From Acidimicrobium sp. BACL17 MAG-120823-bin42 (GTDB lineage: Bacteria; Actinomycetota; Acidimicrobiia; Acidimicrobiales; Ilumatobacteraceae), in assembly GCA_001438985.1 (NCBI GenBank), contig LIAZ01000048.1, positions 1 to 8,406 on the forward strand: DNA of 8,406 bases, in the 5' to 3' direction. Shown one piece after another: positions 1-6,862 of this stretch. Below the pieces are notes generated by a model. It worked only from the letters and a program-made list of their open reading frames with translations. It was not told the DNA's origin and did not search any database. The position numbers and the translations under genes are program-made. Within the stretch, counting starts at the first letter, position 1. Every line of letters starts with the position of its first letter.

Positions 1-803
1 CGATCTGGAATCACCATGATGTATTGCCCCTCATACCCGGCTGCAACAAGGCTGTTGCGTTCGCCAGGAAGCGTCCACCAATGCGCCCCGTACCCCAACC
101 CCGTTTCTTCGTCGAACACGTGCTGAGCTCGTGCGTGATCCACCCAACCTTCAGGCAGAATTCGCACCCCGTTGCATACTCCGTCGCGAAGGTACAGCAA
201 ACCAAACTTGGCAAAATCACGAGCTGTTGCAAACATGTAAGACGATCCAATAAATGTTCCTGCAGCATCAAACTTTGGACTCGCACTCATTCCCAGCGCA
301 TCAAATAATCGAGCTTGCATAAACTGCTGGATGCGAACATGTGATCCAGGTGTATCACCCAATGCATTTCCCAATAATCGAGCAACGATGTTTGTGGTAC
401 CCGATGAGTACACCCAAGATGTTCCAGGTGGTGAAACCAACGGTTGGGCAATCGCGAACGCAGCGGTATCTTCCTTACCCGTTCCAAATAACATCTTGAT
501 CACATCAGAGGAGTCGCCATCGACATAATCCTCTACCCATGACAGACCTGATCGCATCTCAAGCAAATGTCTCAGTGTTATCTCACTTCGTCCATCGTGT
601 GCCCACTGTGGCAGGCCAGTCGGTGAATCGATATCGAGGATCCCATCTTGGACTGCGATACCAACGAGCGCATGCGTCATGCTCTTTGCCATCGACCACG
701 AAATGAGAGTCGTTTGTGCCGTCACATCTGGACCGTATATCTCTGAAACCACTTCACCTTGATGCATCACTAGTTGAGCAAGTGTCACATTGTCGTTTGT
801 CAT
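1..803 (-). CDS. Beta-lactamase (class C)/NylB-like serine hydrolase, partial at the C-terminus
   Basis: The frame is open from the ATG at 803 to the left window edge, giving about 267 residues; the end of the protein lies outside. It has the hallmarks of the class C beta-lactamase/6-aminohexanoate-dimer hydrolase superfamily: the nucleophile motif S37-M-A-K40 within LISWSMAKSMTH, a Y132-S-S motif after PPGTSW (the Y-x-N/S position), and GAHWWTLPG followed by GYEGQYIMVIPD, which replaces the usual HxG/KTG strand. These enzymes hydrolyse esters, amides or beta-lactams; the substrate cannot be told from sequence. Only about 36 residues precede SxxK, shorter than many relatives, and no signal peptide is seen, so it is probably cytoplasmic. 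The ATG overlaps the stop of the upstream nuclease gene as ATGA, with GGAAG a few bases before it, so translation is probably coupled. A GTG ten codons upstream is a less likely start. Confidence 0.88.
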   Translation of the reverse strand, partial: MTNDNVTLAQLVMHQGEVVSEIYGPDVTAQTTLISWSMAKSMTHALVGIAVQDGILDIDSPTGLPQWAHDGRSEITLRHLLEMRSGLSWVEDYVDGDSSDVIKMLFGTGKEDTAAFAIAQPLVSPPGTSWVYSSGTTNIVARLLGNALGDTPGSHVRIQQFMQARLFDALGMSASPKFDAAGTFIGSSYMFATARDFAKFGLLYLRDGVCNGVRILPEGWVDHARAQHVFDEETGLGYGAHWWTLPGERNSLVAAGYEGQYIMVIPD

Positions 804-2392
804 TTCTGGGCTTCCAAAAACTTGGCAATGCACAGCACCTCGTCAATGACGTCGTTACGCAGTGCGCCAAACTCATTGCTTGCACTTTGTGGAGGGATAA
901 TCGCATCGCGAACTGTTTGGCTTACACCGTCAAGTGGCGTAAACATTTGATCGGCATAACGCGTGGAGGCAAGTACTCCATGATCAATCTCGTAGACAAT
1001 GTTGTTAAAACGGAGCGAAAAACTTCCTCGCTCACATAATTGCACTGCCTGGTTATATCGCCGCATCACCGTATTGAAAGTCTGGATTCGGTCACGAAGG
1101 TATGCGGCTTCTTCATATCGCTGTGCCTCGGAGTGCGAATTCATTCTTTCAGTCAGTGCATCAAGCACGAAAGCGCTATTACCTGTGAGGGCATCGGCCG
1201 CCAACCGCACAACATTGGCGTATGACTCTGGGTCTGCAGTTCCCGAACACGGACACTGCGCAAGACCCAATCGCGCCGCCGAACACACGGGTGCACCTTC
1301 TGGCGCCACATACTTGCGCCCCATACGTACGGTGCAGCGGCGAAGTGGGATGACCGACTCAATTGCATCCACCACCTCGGTTGCCATGTTGCGAGTAGAG
1401 ATAGGGCCGATACAGAGGCCCTTTGCCGATGGTGTTTTTGAAACCAATAAACGAGGCCACTCTTCATCGAGCGTTAAGCGCACGTAGCAATACTTTGCGG
1501 TGCGTGTACCCGCGTGGTTGTAGCGAGGGCGGAGCCTGCCAATGATCCGCAATTCAAGAATTTCGGCAGTCAAGATGTCGGGGGTTTGAATATATTCGAC
1601 GCCCTGCATCAATTTGAGCAATGAACCCACTTTGGTGCGGGATTCGTTGGTGCCGAAGTAACTTCGCACGCGCGAGCGGATATTGCTTGCCTTACCCACA
1701 TACAACACTTCACCTTGCGCATCGGTGAACATGTACACACCTGTGGTTCGCGGAAGCTGCTCGGTGAACTTCAACTTCTTTGCTTGAGGATGTGCACCAA
1801 GTTTTGGCAGCGCGATGAGGTCGTTTAAGTCGAAGACCCCAAACCCTGCCGCACGCTCGATGAGGTAATGCAGCAAGTCGCCCGTTGCAAGCACATCATT
1901 GATGGCCCTGTGTGCAGGTTGATGGCGTAGCCCAAGAGACTCAGCAAGCGTTGACAACTTGCAGTTGGGCACTTCGCTGCGTACAAGCCGACGAGCAAGT
2001 GAAACGGTGTCGATCACTTTGTTGGTGAGCCGAGGCCGGCCATCACGCTCGAGCGACGACTGGATAAAGCCCATATCGAATCTTGCATTATGCGCAACGA
2101 TCACAGAATCACCGATGAACGCAACCAGATCATCGAGTACCTCTTCAATGGGTGGCGCATTCATCACCATGATGTCGGTGATGCCTGTGAGCATGACGAT
2201 GAAAGATGGGATCGCACAACCGGGATTAACCAGTGTGGTGAACCGCGCAATCTCTTGGCCACCCTGATACTTCACTGCACCGATTTCGGTGATGCCGCCA
2301 ACCTCTGCCGACGAACCAGCTGTTTCTAAGTCGAGAACGCAAAACACCACGTTGGACAATGCCGGGCTTGCATCGTCGAGTGAAAGTTGCAT
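800..2392 (-). CDS. DEDDh 3'-5' exonuclease fused to UvrC-like GIY-YIG nuclease
   Basis: This 530-residue protein has two nuclease modules. Residues about 15-180 form a DnaQ/epsilon-type DEDDh exonuclease: D21-L-E23 (Exo I), HNARFD at 101-106 (Exo II) and H161 with D166 (Exo III). Residues about 212-295 form a GIY-YIG domain like the N-terminus of UvrC: G218-V-Y220, Y231-V-G-K234, arginines near 239-243, and catalytic-type E280 ahead of RPRYN. Four cysteines (353, 370, 380, 382) follow, placed like the UvrC iron-sulfur cysteines. A UVR helix motif lies near 409-445 (YEEAAYLRDRI). The UvrC C-terminal endonuclease (RNase H-like) and HhH domains are absent, so it resembles E. coli Cho plus an exonuclease. 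Fusions of this kind are known in Actinobacteria. A role in DNA repair is inferred. The ATG lies 3 nt after the modC stop, and the stop overlaps the next gene's ATG. Confidence 0.93.
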   Translation of the reverse strand: MQLSLDDASPALSNVVFCVLDLETAGSSAEVGGITEIGAVKYQGGQEIARFTTLVNPGCAIPSFIVMLTGITDIMVMNAPPIEEVLDDLVAFIGDSVIVAHNARFDMGFIQSSLERDGRPRLTNKVIDTVSLARRLVRSEVPNCKLSTLAESLGLRHQPAHRAINDVLATGDLLHYLIERAAGFGVFDLNDLIALPKLGAHPQAKKLKFTEQLPRTTGVYMFTDAQGEVLYVGKASNIRSRVRSYFGTNESRTKVGSLLKLMQGVEYIQTPDILTAEILELRIIGRLRPRYNHAGTRTAKYCYVRLTLDEEWPRLLVSKTPSAKGLCIGPISTRNMATEVVDAIESVIPLRRCTVRMGRKYVAPEGAPVCSAARLGLAQCPCSGTADPESYANVVRLAADALTGNSAFVLDALTERMNSHSEAQRYEEAAYLRDRIQTFNTVMRRYNQAVQLCERGSFSLRFNNIVYEIDHGVLASTRYADQMFTPLDGVSQTVRDAIIPPQSASNEFGALRNDVIDEVLCIAKFLEAQK

Positions 2393-2395
2393 GAT

Positions 2396-3025
2396 TTACC
2401 GAGTGTAATTCTCGATTCGAGTGCAGATCTGATCGATATCTGCAAAATCATGGCTGACCACCAGGGCACTCACCCCTAATCGATTGAGGTGCTCTCTGAT
2501 GCACAGGCGCACACCATTGCGTGATTCTTCGTCAATTGCCGATAGCGGCTCATCAAACAGGACCACGCTTGGATTACCAATTAATGCGCGCACAATAGCC
2601 ACACGCTGACTTTGCCCGCCCGACAGCGTTGTTGACAACTGATATGCGACATCGGCAACACCAAATTGTTCAAGTAGCTCGAGCGCCAACGTTTTTGCCT
2701 CGCCACGCTTCATTCCTCGCACCACCAACGGGAGCGCAGCATTATCTACAGCCCTCAAAAACGGCATCAGTGCGTGATCCTGAAACACCATTCCAATATT
2801 TCGCAACTCGGGCAATGCAAAAAGACGTTGTGCAGGTTGATCTACCATCACGCCATTGAGGCTCAGCTCTCCAGATCCAAGAGCCGACAAGCCTGCGATC
2901 GTACGTAGTAGCGATGTCTTACCGGTTCCGTTTTGTCCGACCACACCGACGATCTCGTTGCCAATTTCGAGGTCAAAATGTCGACTGAACTCGCCAGCCA
3001 CGACGGTTCCATGCAGCGAGATCAT
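2396..3025 (-). CDS. modC: Molybdate ABC transporter ATP-binding protein, short form without TOBE domain
   Basis: The ATPase subunit of a molybdate-type importer, expected to drive ModB from the cytoplasmic face. All nucleotide-binding motifs are present: Walker A GQNGTGKT (30-37), Q-loop Q82, signature LSGGQ (134-138), Walker B VVLFDE (154-159), D-loop SAID and switch H192. The protein is only 209 residues. E. coli ModC is about 350 because of a C-terminal TOBE/Mop-like domain that binds molybdate; this one stops just after the switch region. The start at 3025 was chosen because it overlaps the modB stop as ATGA and begins MISLHG, like other ABC ATPases; a start 7 codons upstream at 3046 would add only MDWRYLA. 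Assignment to molybdate rests mainly on the adjacent modA and modB. Confidence 0.9.
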   Translation of the reverse strand: MISLHGTVVAGEFSRHFDLEIGNEIVGVVGQNGTGKTSLLRTIAGLSALGSGELSLNGVMVDQPAQRLFALPELRNIGMVFQDHALMPFLRAVDNAALPLVVRGMKRGEAKTLALELLEQFGVADVAYQLSTTLSGGQSQRVAIVRALIGNPSVVLFDEPLSAIDEESRNGVRLCIREHLNRLGVSALVVSHDFADIDQICTRIENYTR

Positions 3026-3822
3026 CGCGAGATACCGCCAATCCACTTATCACGCAAACCAATCAGCACCGCTACACACACTGCAACCAACAGAAAGCTC
3101 AATGCATACGCCCCCTCAGGGTTGCTTTCCAACATCGTGTACACGGCAAGCGGCGTAGTTTGGGTGCGCCCCTCAATATTTCCTGCAAACGTGATTGTTG
3201 CACCAAACTCGCCTAGTGCTCTGGCCCACGCAAGCATCAATCCAGCAACAAGAGATGGTCGAAGCATCGGCAGCACAACACGCCTGAATCGAGCAAAATC
3301 AGACGCACCCATTACCGCAGCGGCTTCTTCGTATCGCGTATTGATTGAACGAAGTCCACCTTCGAGTGCAAGCACGAGGAAAGGCATTGCTACAAATGCT
3401 TCGGCAATGATCACGCCCCAGATGGAATAGGTCAATTGAATACCAAAGACTGAATCGAGCACCCCACCGAGCAAACCATTGGTCTTTCCGTATACGCCAA
3501 GCAGTGCCACTCCACCAACAACGGGCGGGATGACCATTGGTAGCAACACCAGTGCACGCACAACCCGCCGCAGTCGAAACTGCATCCGTGCAAGACACCA
3601 TGCCAGAGGAAGACCAATGATCAGCGCAAGCAACGTTGCACTTAATGAGGCATACAGCGAAATTCGCAGTGCTTCACGGCTTGACGACTGTGTCAACTGA
3701 TCCCACAGTGTCGGCCATGAAACACGTCGCAACAATCCCACAATCGGTAGCGCCAGGAATGTAACGCCCAAGGCAGCGCCCACCTGCACAAAACGTGGGG
3801 TACGTGCTCCAACGGTTGTCAT
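3022..3822 (-). CDS. modB: Molybdate ABC transporter permease
   Basis: A 266-residue inner-membrane permease of the ModB/CysT type. It has about six hydrophobic segments: one near residues 13-33, a core of segments from about 50 to 215, and a last one near 238-256. The EAA loop that contacts the ATPase reads YEEAAAVMGASDFARFRRVVLP, and the ModB-typical segment ARALGEFGATITFAGN is intact. It should form a homodimer with ModC and receive oxyanion from ModA. Its ATG follows the modA TAA directly (TAAATG, no spacer), and its TGA overlaps modC as ATGA. Tungstate or sulfate permeases are close relatives, so specificity is inferred from modA. Confidence 0.93.
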   Translation of the reverse strand: MTTVGARTPRFVQVGAALGVTFLALPIVGLLRRVSWPTLWDQLTQSSSREALRISLYASLSATLLALIIGLPLAWCLARMQFRLRRVVRALVLLPMVIPPVVGGVALLGVYGKTNGLLGGVLDSVFGIQLTYSIWGVIIAEAFVAMPFLVLALEGGLRSINTRYEEAAAVMGASDFARFRRVVLPMLRPSLVAGLMLAWARALGEFGATITFAGNIEGRTQTTPLAVYTMLESNPEGAYALSFLLVAVCVAVLIGLRDKWIGGISR

Positions 3823-4599
3823 TTACGGAGCCTGAAAACCGTAGGACGAAAGAATCCGCCTGCCCTGTGATGACAGTACAAAGGCAACAAACCTCTCCGC
3901 TACCACACTCTGCTTGCTAGCACGAATGACACTGATGCCATATGCGGCCTTGATATTTGTTGCTCCTGGAATTGCGATAACGCGCACCGTTTTCTTTGCC
4001 GACAACGCATCTGTTGCATAAACAATTCCTGCATCAGCGTCACCATTTGCCACAGCGTTAAGCGCTGCGGTCGCATCGACTCCACGCGTAATTTTGGATT
4101 CTGCAATCATGACGCCAGATCTCGAAAGCAATTGTCTTGCATATATTCCACAGGGTACGTTTTTTGCACACAGCGAAACAGTTCCGGCTTTGTTGAGATC
4201 TGTGATTGATGTGATGCCCAATGGGTTTCCTGGTTTCACAATAAGTTGCATTGCGTTGCGGGCAAATACCTTTGGCAAGCCCACCACAGCTCTTTTAGCC
4301 CGCAATCTGTAGAAGCTCGTCAGGTCTGCTGCGGCAAGTACGTCTGACGGTGCACCCGATTGGATCTGATTAACCAAACTTGACGACGATGCAAAGTTGA
4401 ATCTGATTTTTACCGCTGGGTTCATTTGTTCAAATTGCTTACCCAACTCTTTATAGGCCACAGCCAGCGAAGCTGCAGCCGACACCGTGATCGTGGTCTT
4501 CTTTGCCTCAACCCCACGTGCATCAACCTGAGCGCATGCACCAAGATTCACTGACGCAGCAACCAGCAAGCAGCCTGACAATCGGGCTAAAATAGTCAC
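3823..4599 (-). CDS. modA: Molybdate-binding lipoprotein of the ABC importer
   Basis: An extracytoplasmic solute-binding protein of about 258 residues. With the GTG at 4599 as start, a short signal peptide (R6, hydrophobic core, lipobox L19-G-A-C22) predicts a lipid-anchored protein. ModA family marks follow: SAAASL at 40-45 and SSSSL near 71-75 (oxyanion-binding serines), GAPSDVLAAAD, VPCGIYAR at 148-155, and VDATAALNAVANGDADAGIVY ending at Y194. The frame stays open to 5163, but that extension runs antisense through the padR-like gene and is not protein-like. The GTG at 4599 has no Shine-Dalgarno sequence, but TATAGT sits 6 nt upstream, suggesting a leaderless mRNA. A GTG at 4614 is possible but gives a poorer arrangement. 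This is the first gene of the five-gene run. Molybdate versus tungstate cannot be separated by eye. Confidence 0.92.
   Translation of the reverse strand: MTILARLSGCLLVAASVNLGACAQVDARGVEAKKTTITVSAAASLAVAYKELGKQFEQMNPAVKIRFNFASSSSLVNQIQSGAPSDVLAAADLTSFYRLRAKRAVVGLPKVFARNAMQLIVKPGNPLGITSITDLNKAGTVSLCAKNVPCGIYARQLLSRSGVMIAESKITRGVDATAALNAVANGDADAGIVYATDALSAKKTVRVIAIPGATNIKAAYGISVIRASKQSVVAERFVAFVLSSQGRRILSSYGFQAP
4588..4593 (+). promoter_or_regulatory. Candidate -10 box for the PadR-type gene
   Basis: TAAAAT lies 7 nt before the GTG at 4601, and no Shine-Dalgarno sequence is present. This fits transcription beginning at the start codon (leaderless). The box is inside the modA coding region, on the opposite strand. 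No good -35 hexamer is seen. Confidence 0.5.
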
Positions 4600-4610
4600 A
4601 GTGAGACTAT
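4592..4610. promoter_or_regulatory. Palindromic operator candidate between modA and the PadR-type gene
   Basis: The arms ATAGTC and GACTAT, plus two inner pairs, make a 19-bp inverted repeat with one mismatched pair out of nine. It is centred on base 4601. It spans both start codons and touches both predicted -10 boxes, so a dimeric repressor bound here would block both promoters. The adjacent PadR-type protein is the obvious candidate ligand; this is inference. Confidence 0.55.
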
Positions 4611-5122
4611 ACACGCCTTCAGTTCTTGACCATATTGTGTTGGCGCTCATCTGCGAGAAACCTCGACATGGTTTTGCAATCTCAAAGGAACTTGATTCTG
4701 ATGAATCTTTGGTGGCCGTACTGAATGTTCGCCGCCCCTTGGTGTACCGATCTATCAACAGCCTGGAAGCAGCAGGGCTGATTAGACCGACCAAGACTGA
4801 AGCAGGTGTGCAGGGTTCGAAACGAACGGTGTACTCCCCAACCGCCCGAGGAAAAACCACAAATTTACAGTGGCTAAACAGCATCGTTGAGCATCCACGA
4901 GATGCGCGAATTGAACTTCTTGCAAAGTTTGTACTTCGCAGTAGATCCAGAATGTCCAACACTTCCCTGGCCAAGAAGCAGCGGGACCTGTTCACCAAGT
5001 TTGCCCAAGAATTCAAGGTCAAAGAGAAGACCGCAGCGGCAAACACCAAACTTGTCGCCCGCTGGAGGTACGAGTCAATAACAGCCATGATTCGGCTTCT
5101 CGACTCGGTGATTTCCCCATAA
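4601..5122 (+). CDS. PadR-family transcriptional regulator
   Basis: A 173-residue protein with an N-terminal PadR winged helix: VLALICEKPRHGFAIS (13-28, helix 1), VYRSINSLEAAGLIRP (48-63, recognition helix region) and KRTVYSPTARG (74-84, the wing). Residues about 95-173 are predominantly helical and charged, as in the dimerising C-terminal domain of longer PadR proteins. The GTG at 4601 is required to keep helix 1 whole; later starts would cut it. It has no Shine-Dalgarno sequence. The gene begins one base from modA in the opposite direction, which strongly suggests it controls the mod operon and itself, probably through the 4592-4610 palindrome. The effector is unknown; molybdate, molybdenum cofactor or an unrelated ligand are all possible. 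The NTF2-like gene follows 33 bp downstream and may be co-transcribed. Confidence 0.87.
   Translation: MRLYTPSVLDHIVLALICEKPRHGFAISKELDSDESLVAVLNVRRPLVYRSINSLEAAGLIRPTKTEAGVQGSKRTVYSPTARGKTTNLQWLNSIVEHPRDARIELLAKFVLRSRSRMSNTSLAKKQRDLFTKFAQEFKVKEKTAAANTKLVARWRYESITAMIRLLDSVISP
4606..4611 (-). promoter_or_regulatory. Candidate -10 box for the modA operon
   Basis: Read on the minus strand, TATAGT occupies 4611 to 4606. It is followed by 6 nt and then the modA GTG at 4599, the spacing expected for a leaderless transcript. It lies within the first codons of the PadR-type gene. The -35 region is weak. Confidence 0.55.
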
Positions 5123-5143
5123 TTATCTAGAGTTGGCGTTGTC

Positions 5144-5149
5144 AAGGAG
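5144..5149 (+). promoter_or_regulatory. Shine-Dalgarno site of the NTF2-like gene
   Basis: AAGGAG with a 6-nt spacer to the GTG at 5156. It fixes that GTG as the start and contrasts with the neighbouring genes that lack such a site. Confidence 0.75.
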
Positions 5150-5155
5150 AACCGT

Positions 5156-5584
5156 GTGATCAATGAAGTAATCGATAAGTGGCACCTTCATATGAAAGGT
5201 CAACTTCCAGGTGGGCTCGATGAACTCCTTGATGACGACGTGGTGTTCATCTCTCCCATTGTGTTCACCCCTCAAGAAGGCAAAGCAATCACCAAGTTGT
5301 ACTTGCAGGCCGCTGGGCAAACACTTCCAGGCGAGAAGAAATCGTCTGGCTCGCCAACCAACGATGACAAGTCGTTTCGCTACATCAAGGAAGTGATCAG
5401 TGGAAGCACCGCAGTGCTCGAATTTGAAACATATATTGAAGGTAAGTACGTAAATGGCATTGACATGATCACATGCAATGACAAGGGAAAGATTGTTGAA
5501 TTTAAAGTAATGATCCGACCATTGCAGGCGATCAACTTGGTGCATAAGCAAATGGGCGAGATGCTCGAACGCATGAAGCCTTAA
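5156..5584 (+). CDS. NTF2-like / SnoaL-like domain protein
   Basis: A 142-residue cytoplasmic protein with the cone-shaped NTF2 fold pattern. An N-terminal helix (VIDKWHLHMKG) leads to LLDDDVVFISPIVFTPQEGK, a helix with KLYLQAAGQ, then strands around VISGSTAVLEFETYIEGKYVNGIDMITCNDKGKIVEFKVMIRPLQAI. The phrase DDDVVFxSPxVFTPQEGK is characteristic of bacterial nuclear-transport-factor-2 family proteins. Some members are isomerases or hydrolases, others bind small molecules; no catalytic assignment is justified. The GTG start has a strong AAGGAG. It lies 33 bp after the PadR-type gene, in the same direction, and 17 bp before the VIT-type transporter, so it may belong to either unit. Confidence 0.85.
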   Translation: MINEVIDKWHLHMKGQLPGGLDELLDDDVVFISPIVFTPQEGKAITKLYLQAAGQTLPGEKKSSGSPTNDDKSFRYIKEVISGSTAVLEFETYIEGKYVNGIDMITCNDKGKIVEFKVMIRPLQAINLVHKQMGEMLERMKP

Positions 5585-5589
5585 CGAAG

Positions 5590-5595
5590 TAACCT
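5590..5595 (+). promoter_or_regulatory. Candidate -10 box for the VIT-type transporter
   Basis: TAACCT is followed by exactly 6 nt and the ATG at 5602, with no Shine-Dalgarno sequence. This is the same layout as modA and the HutD-type gene. No clear -35 is visible. Confidence 0.4.
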
Positions 5596-5601
5596 ATAAG
5601 C

Positions 5602-6297
5602 ATGAGTTCACACGACGAAGACCACTCCAGCCACCGCACCGGCCTACTTCGTGCGACGGTGCTTGGTGCTAACGACGGCATCATCAGCACCGCATGCTTG
5701 ATCCTCGGTGTAGCCGCAGCCACTTCTGAGCGATCCACGATCCTGACCGCAGGGATGGCTGGCCTTGTTGCTGGTGCAGCCAGCATGGCTCTTGGCGAAT
5801 ACGTTTCTGTCAGTTCACAACGTGACTCCGAGCAATCAGATATCGCCAAGGAAATGTGGGAACTAGAGCACACTCCCGAAATCGAACTAGCCGAACTCGC
5901 TGGTATCTATCGAAAAAAGGGCTTGCCGCAAGCACTTGCCAACGAAGTCGCAGTCGAACTCACCAAGCATGATGCTCTCAAAATTCACCTTGCAGAAGAG
6001 CTGGGTATCCACGAAGCGACGCGGGCTCGACCCCTGCAAGCAAGTGTTGGCTCCGCTGTGTCGTTTTCTGTTGGTGCCGCAATTCCATTGATCGCCGTTG
6101 CACTGTTTAGCGAATCACTGCGCTTCGTTGGAACGATTGGCGTCGTTGTGCTCACTCTCGTTGCTTTGGGCGTTTCCAGCTCGTTATACGGCGGTGCACA
6201 CCCTGCTCGCCCTGTACTTCGCGTGGTCGTCGGTGGCCTGATCGCCATTGCCCTCACCATGGCGGTGGGCAGCCTATTTGGCGCTGCGGTTGCCTAA
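5602..6297 (+). CDS. VIT1/CCC1-family Fe2+/Mn2+ transporter
   Basis: A 231-residue membrane protein of the vacuolar iron transporter family, expected to move ferrous iron or manganese out of the cytoplasm in exchange for protons. Family signatures are LLRATVLGANDGIISTACLILGV (about 15-37, first membrane helix, with the conserved D of GANDG) and AGAASMALGEYVSVSSQRDSE (about 57-77). A charged, glutamate-rich cytoplasmic stretch (about 78-140) matches the metal-binding domain of the family and includes EMWELEHTPEIELAELAGIY. Three more hydrophobic segments follow near 148-168, 172-196 and 205-229, giving the usual five helices. The ATG lies 17 nt after the NTF2-like stop. Its TAA overlaps the stop of the convergent HutD-type gene, with no terminator between. 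Confidence 0.93.
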   Translation: MSSHDEDHSSHRTGLLRATVLGANDGIISTACLILGVAAATSERSTILTAGMAGLVAGAASMALGEYVSVSSQRDSEQSDIAKEMWELEHTPEIELAELAGIYRKKGLPQALANEVAVELTKHDALKIHLAEELGIHEATRARPLQASVGSAVSFSVGAAIPLIAVALFSESLRFVGTIGVVVLTLVALGVSSSLYGGAHPARPVLRVVVGGLIAIALTMAVGSLFGAAVA

Positions 6298-6833
6298 CGC
6301 GTCTGCACGGATACCACGCACACGCTGCCACTTTCTAACGCCAACGAATGCGAATCGCATTCGAGTAGTGCATCGTGACGCTCGAGCATGACCAGTGTTT
6401 CGTCACACTGAACACGCGCGGGTCCATTCACCGCCACGATGATGCTCGTACTCGCTAGTGCACCCGCTTGGTGCACGATGTGCATTGCACCAGTTGCATC
6501 TTTTCTTCGAACCATCAAGTTGATATCGGTGATCGGACCATCAATAAGGGCTGCTTCAGTAATTGCTTCTCCCCTAAATTGGACTACTTGCAAGGGATGA
6601 CACTGCAACTTCTTGCGATCGACCGATAACACCATGCCCGCACCTTCGACTACAACAAGTGAGCGATTGACACAATCAATACGTGAAAATGGCCCGTCTT
6701 CATTAACGGGAGCCATTGCCAACCGCCAGGACCATTCGTCGCTACTGTTGCGATCACTCGCGATCTCGTAACTGGTGCCTCGACCGTTAGCCCACGGCAT
6801 TGCGACATGCTCGTTGCTTGGCTGAATGATCAC
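6294..6833 (-). CDS. HutD/Ves-family protein
   Basis: A 179-residue cytoplasmic protein with a bicupin-like HutD fold. Visible signatures are MPWANGRGTSYEIA (12-25), WSWRLAMAPVNEDGPFSRIDCVNRSLVVVEGAGM (about 34-67) and DGPITDINLMVRR (about 98-110). HutD proteins are often near histidine-utilisation genes and have been proposed to limit that pathway; no hut genes are present here, so the role is open. The start is the GTG at 6833, which has no Shine-Dalgarno sequence but has TAAGTT 6 nt upstream. The gene diverges from the EamA transporter over 44 bp. Its TAG overlaps the transporter stop at 6295-6297. Confidence 0.86.
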   Translation of the reverse strand: MIIQPSNEHVAMPWANGRGTSYEIASDRNSSDEWSWRLAMAPVNEDGPFSRIDCVNRSLVVVEGAGMVLSVDRKKLQCHPLQVVQFRGEAITEAALIDGPITDINLMVRRKDATGAMHIVHQAGALASTSIIVAVNGPARVQCDETLVMLERHDALLECDSHSLALESGSVCVVSVQTR

Positions 6834-6839
6834 CGATGC

Positions 6840-6845
6840 AACTTA
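6840..6845 (-). promoter_or_regulatory. Candidate -10 box for the HutD-type gene
   Basis: On the minus strand TAAGTT (6845 to 6840) is followed by 6 nt and the GTG at 6833, suggesting a leaderless transcript. No -35 is evident. Confidence 0.45.
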
Positions 6846-6862
6846 CACCTGACACACACATC

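Noticed and set aside
999..1487. Plus-strand frame of 162 codons inside the nuclease gene
   Set aside because: Rich in R and S with no recognisable motif; it is the mirror of the well-supported minus-strand nuclease.
3026..3046. Upstream start for modC adding MDWRYLA
   Set aside because: It would overlap modB by 25 nt. The ATGA overlap at 3022-3025 and the family's usual N-terminus favour 3025.
4600..5163. N-terminal extension of the modA frame, up to 188 more residues on the minus strand
   Set aside because: It runs antisense through the PadR-type gene, whose winged-helix motifs are clear, and it lacks ModA-like sequence. The lipoprotein signal peptide fits a start at 4599.
5123..5551. Minus-strand frame of 142 codons opposite the NTF2-like gene
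   Set aside because: The plus strand has the family motifs and an AAGGAG site; the minus frame has neither.
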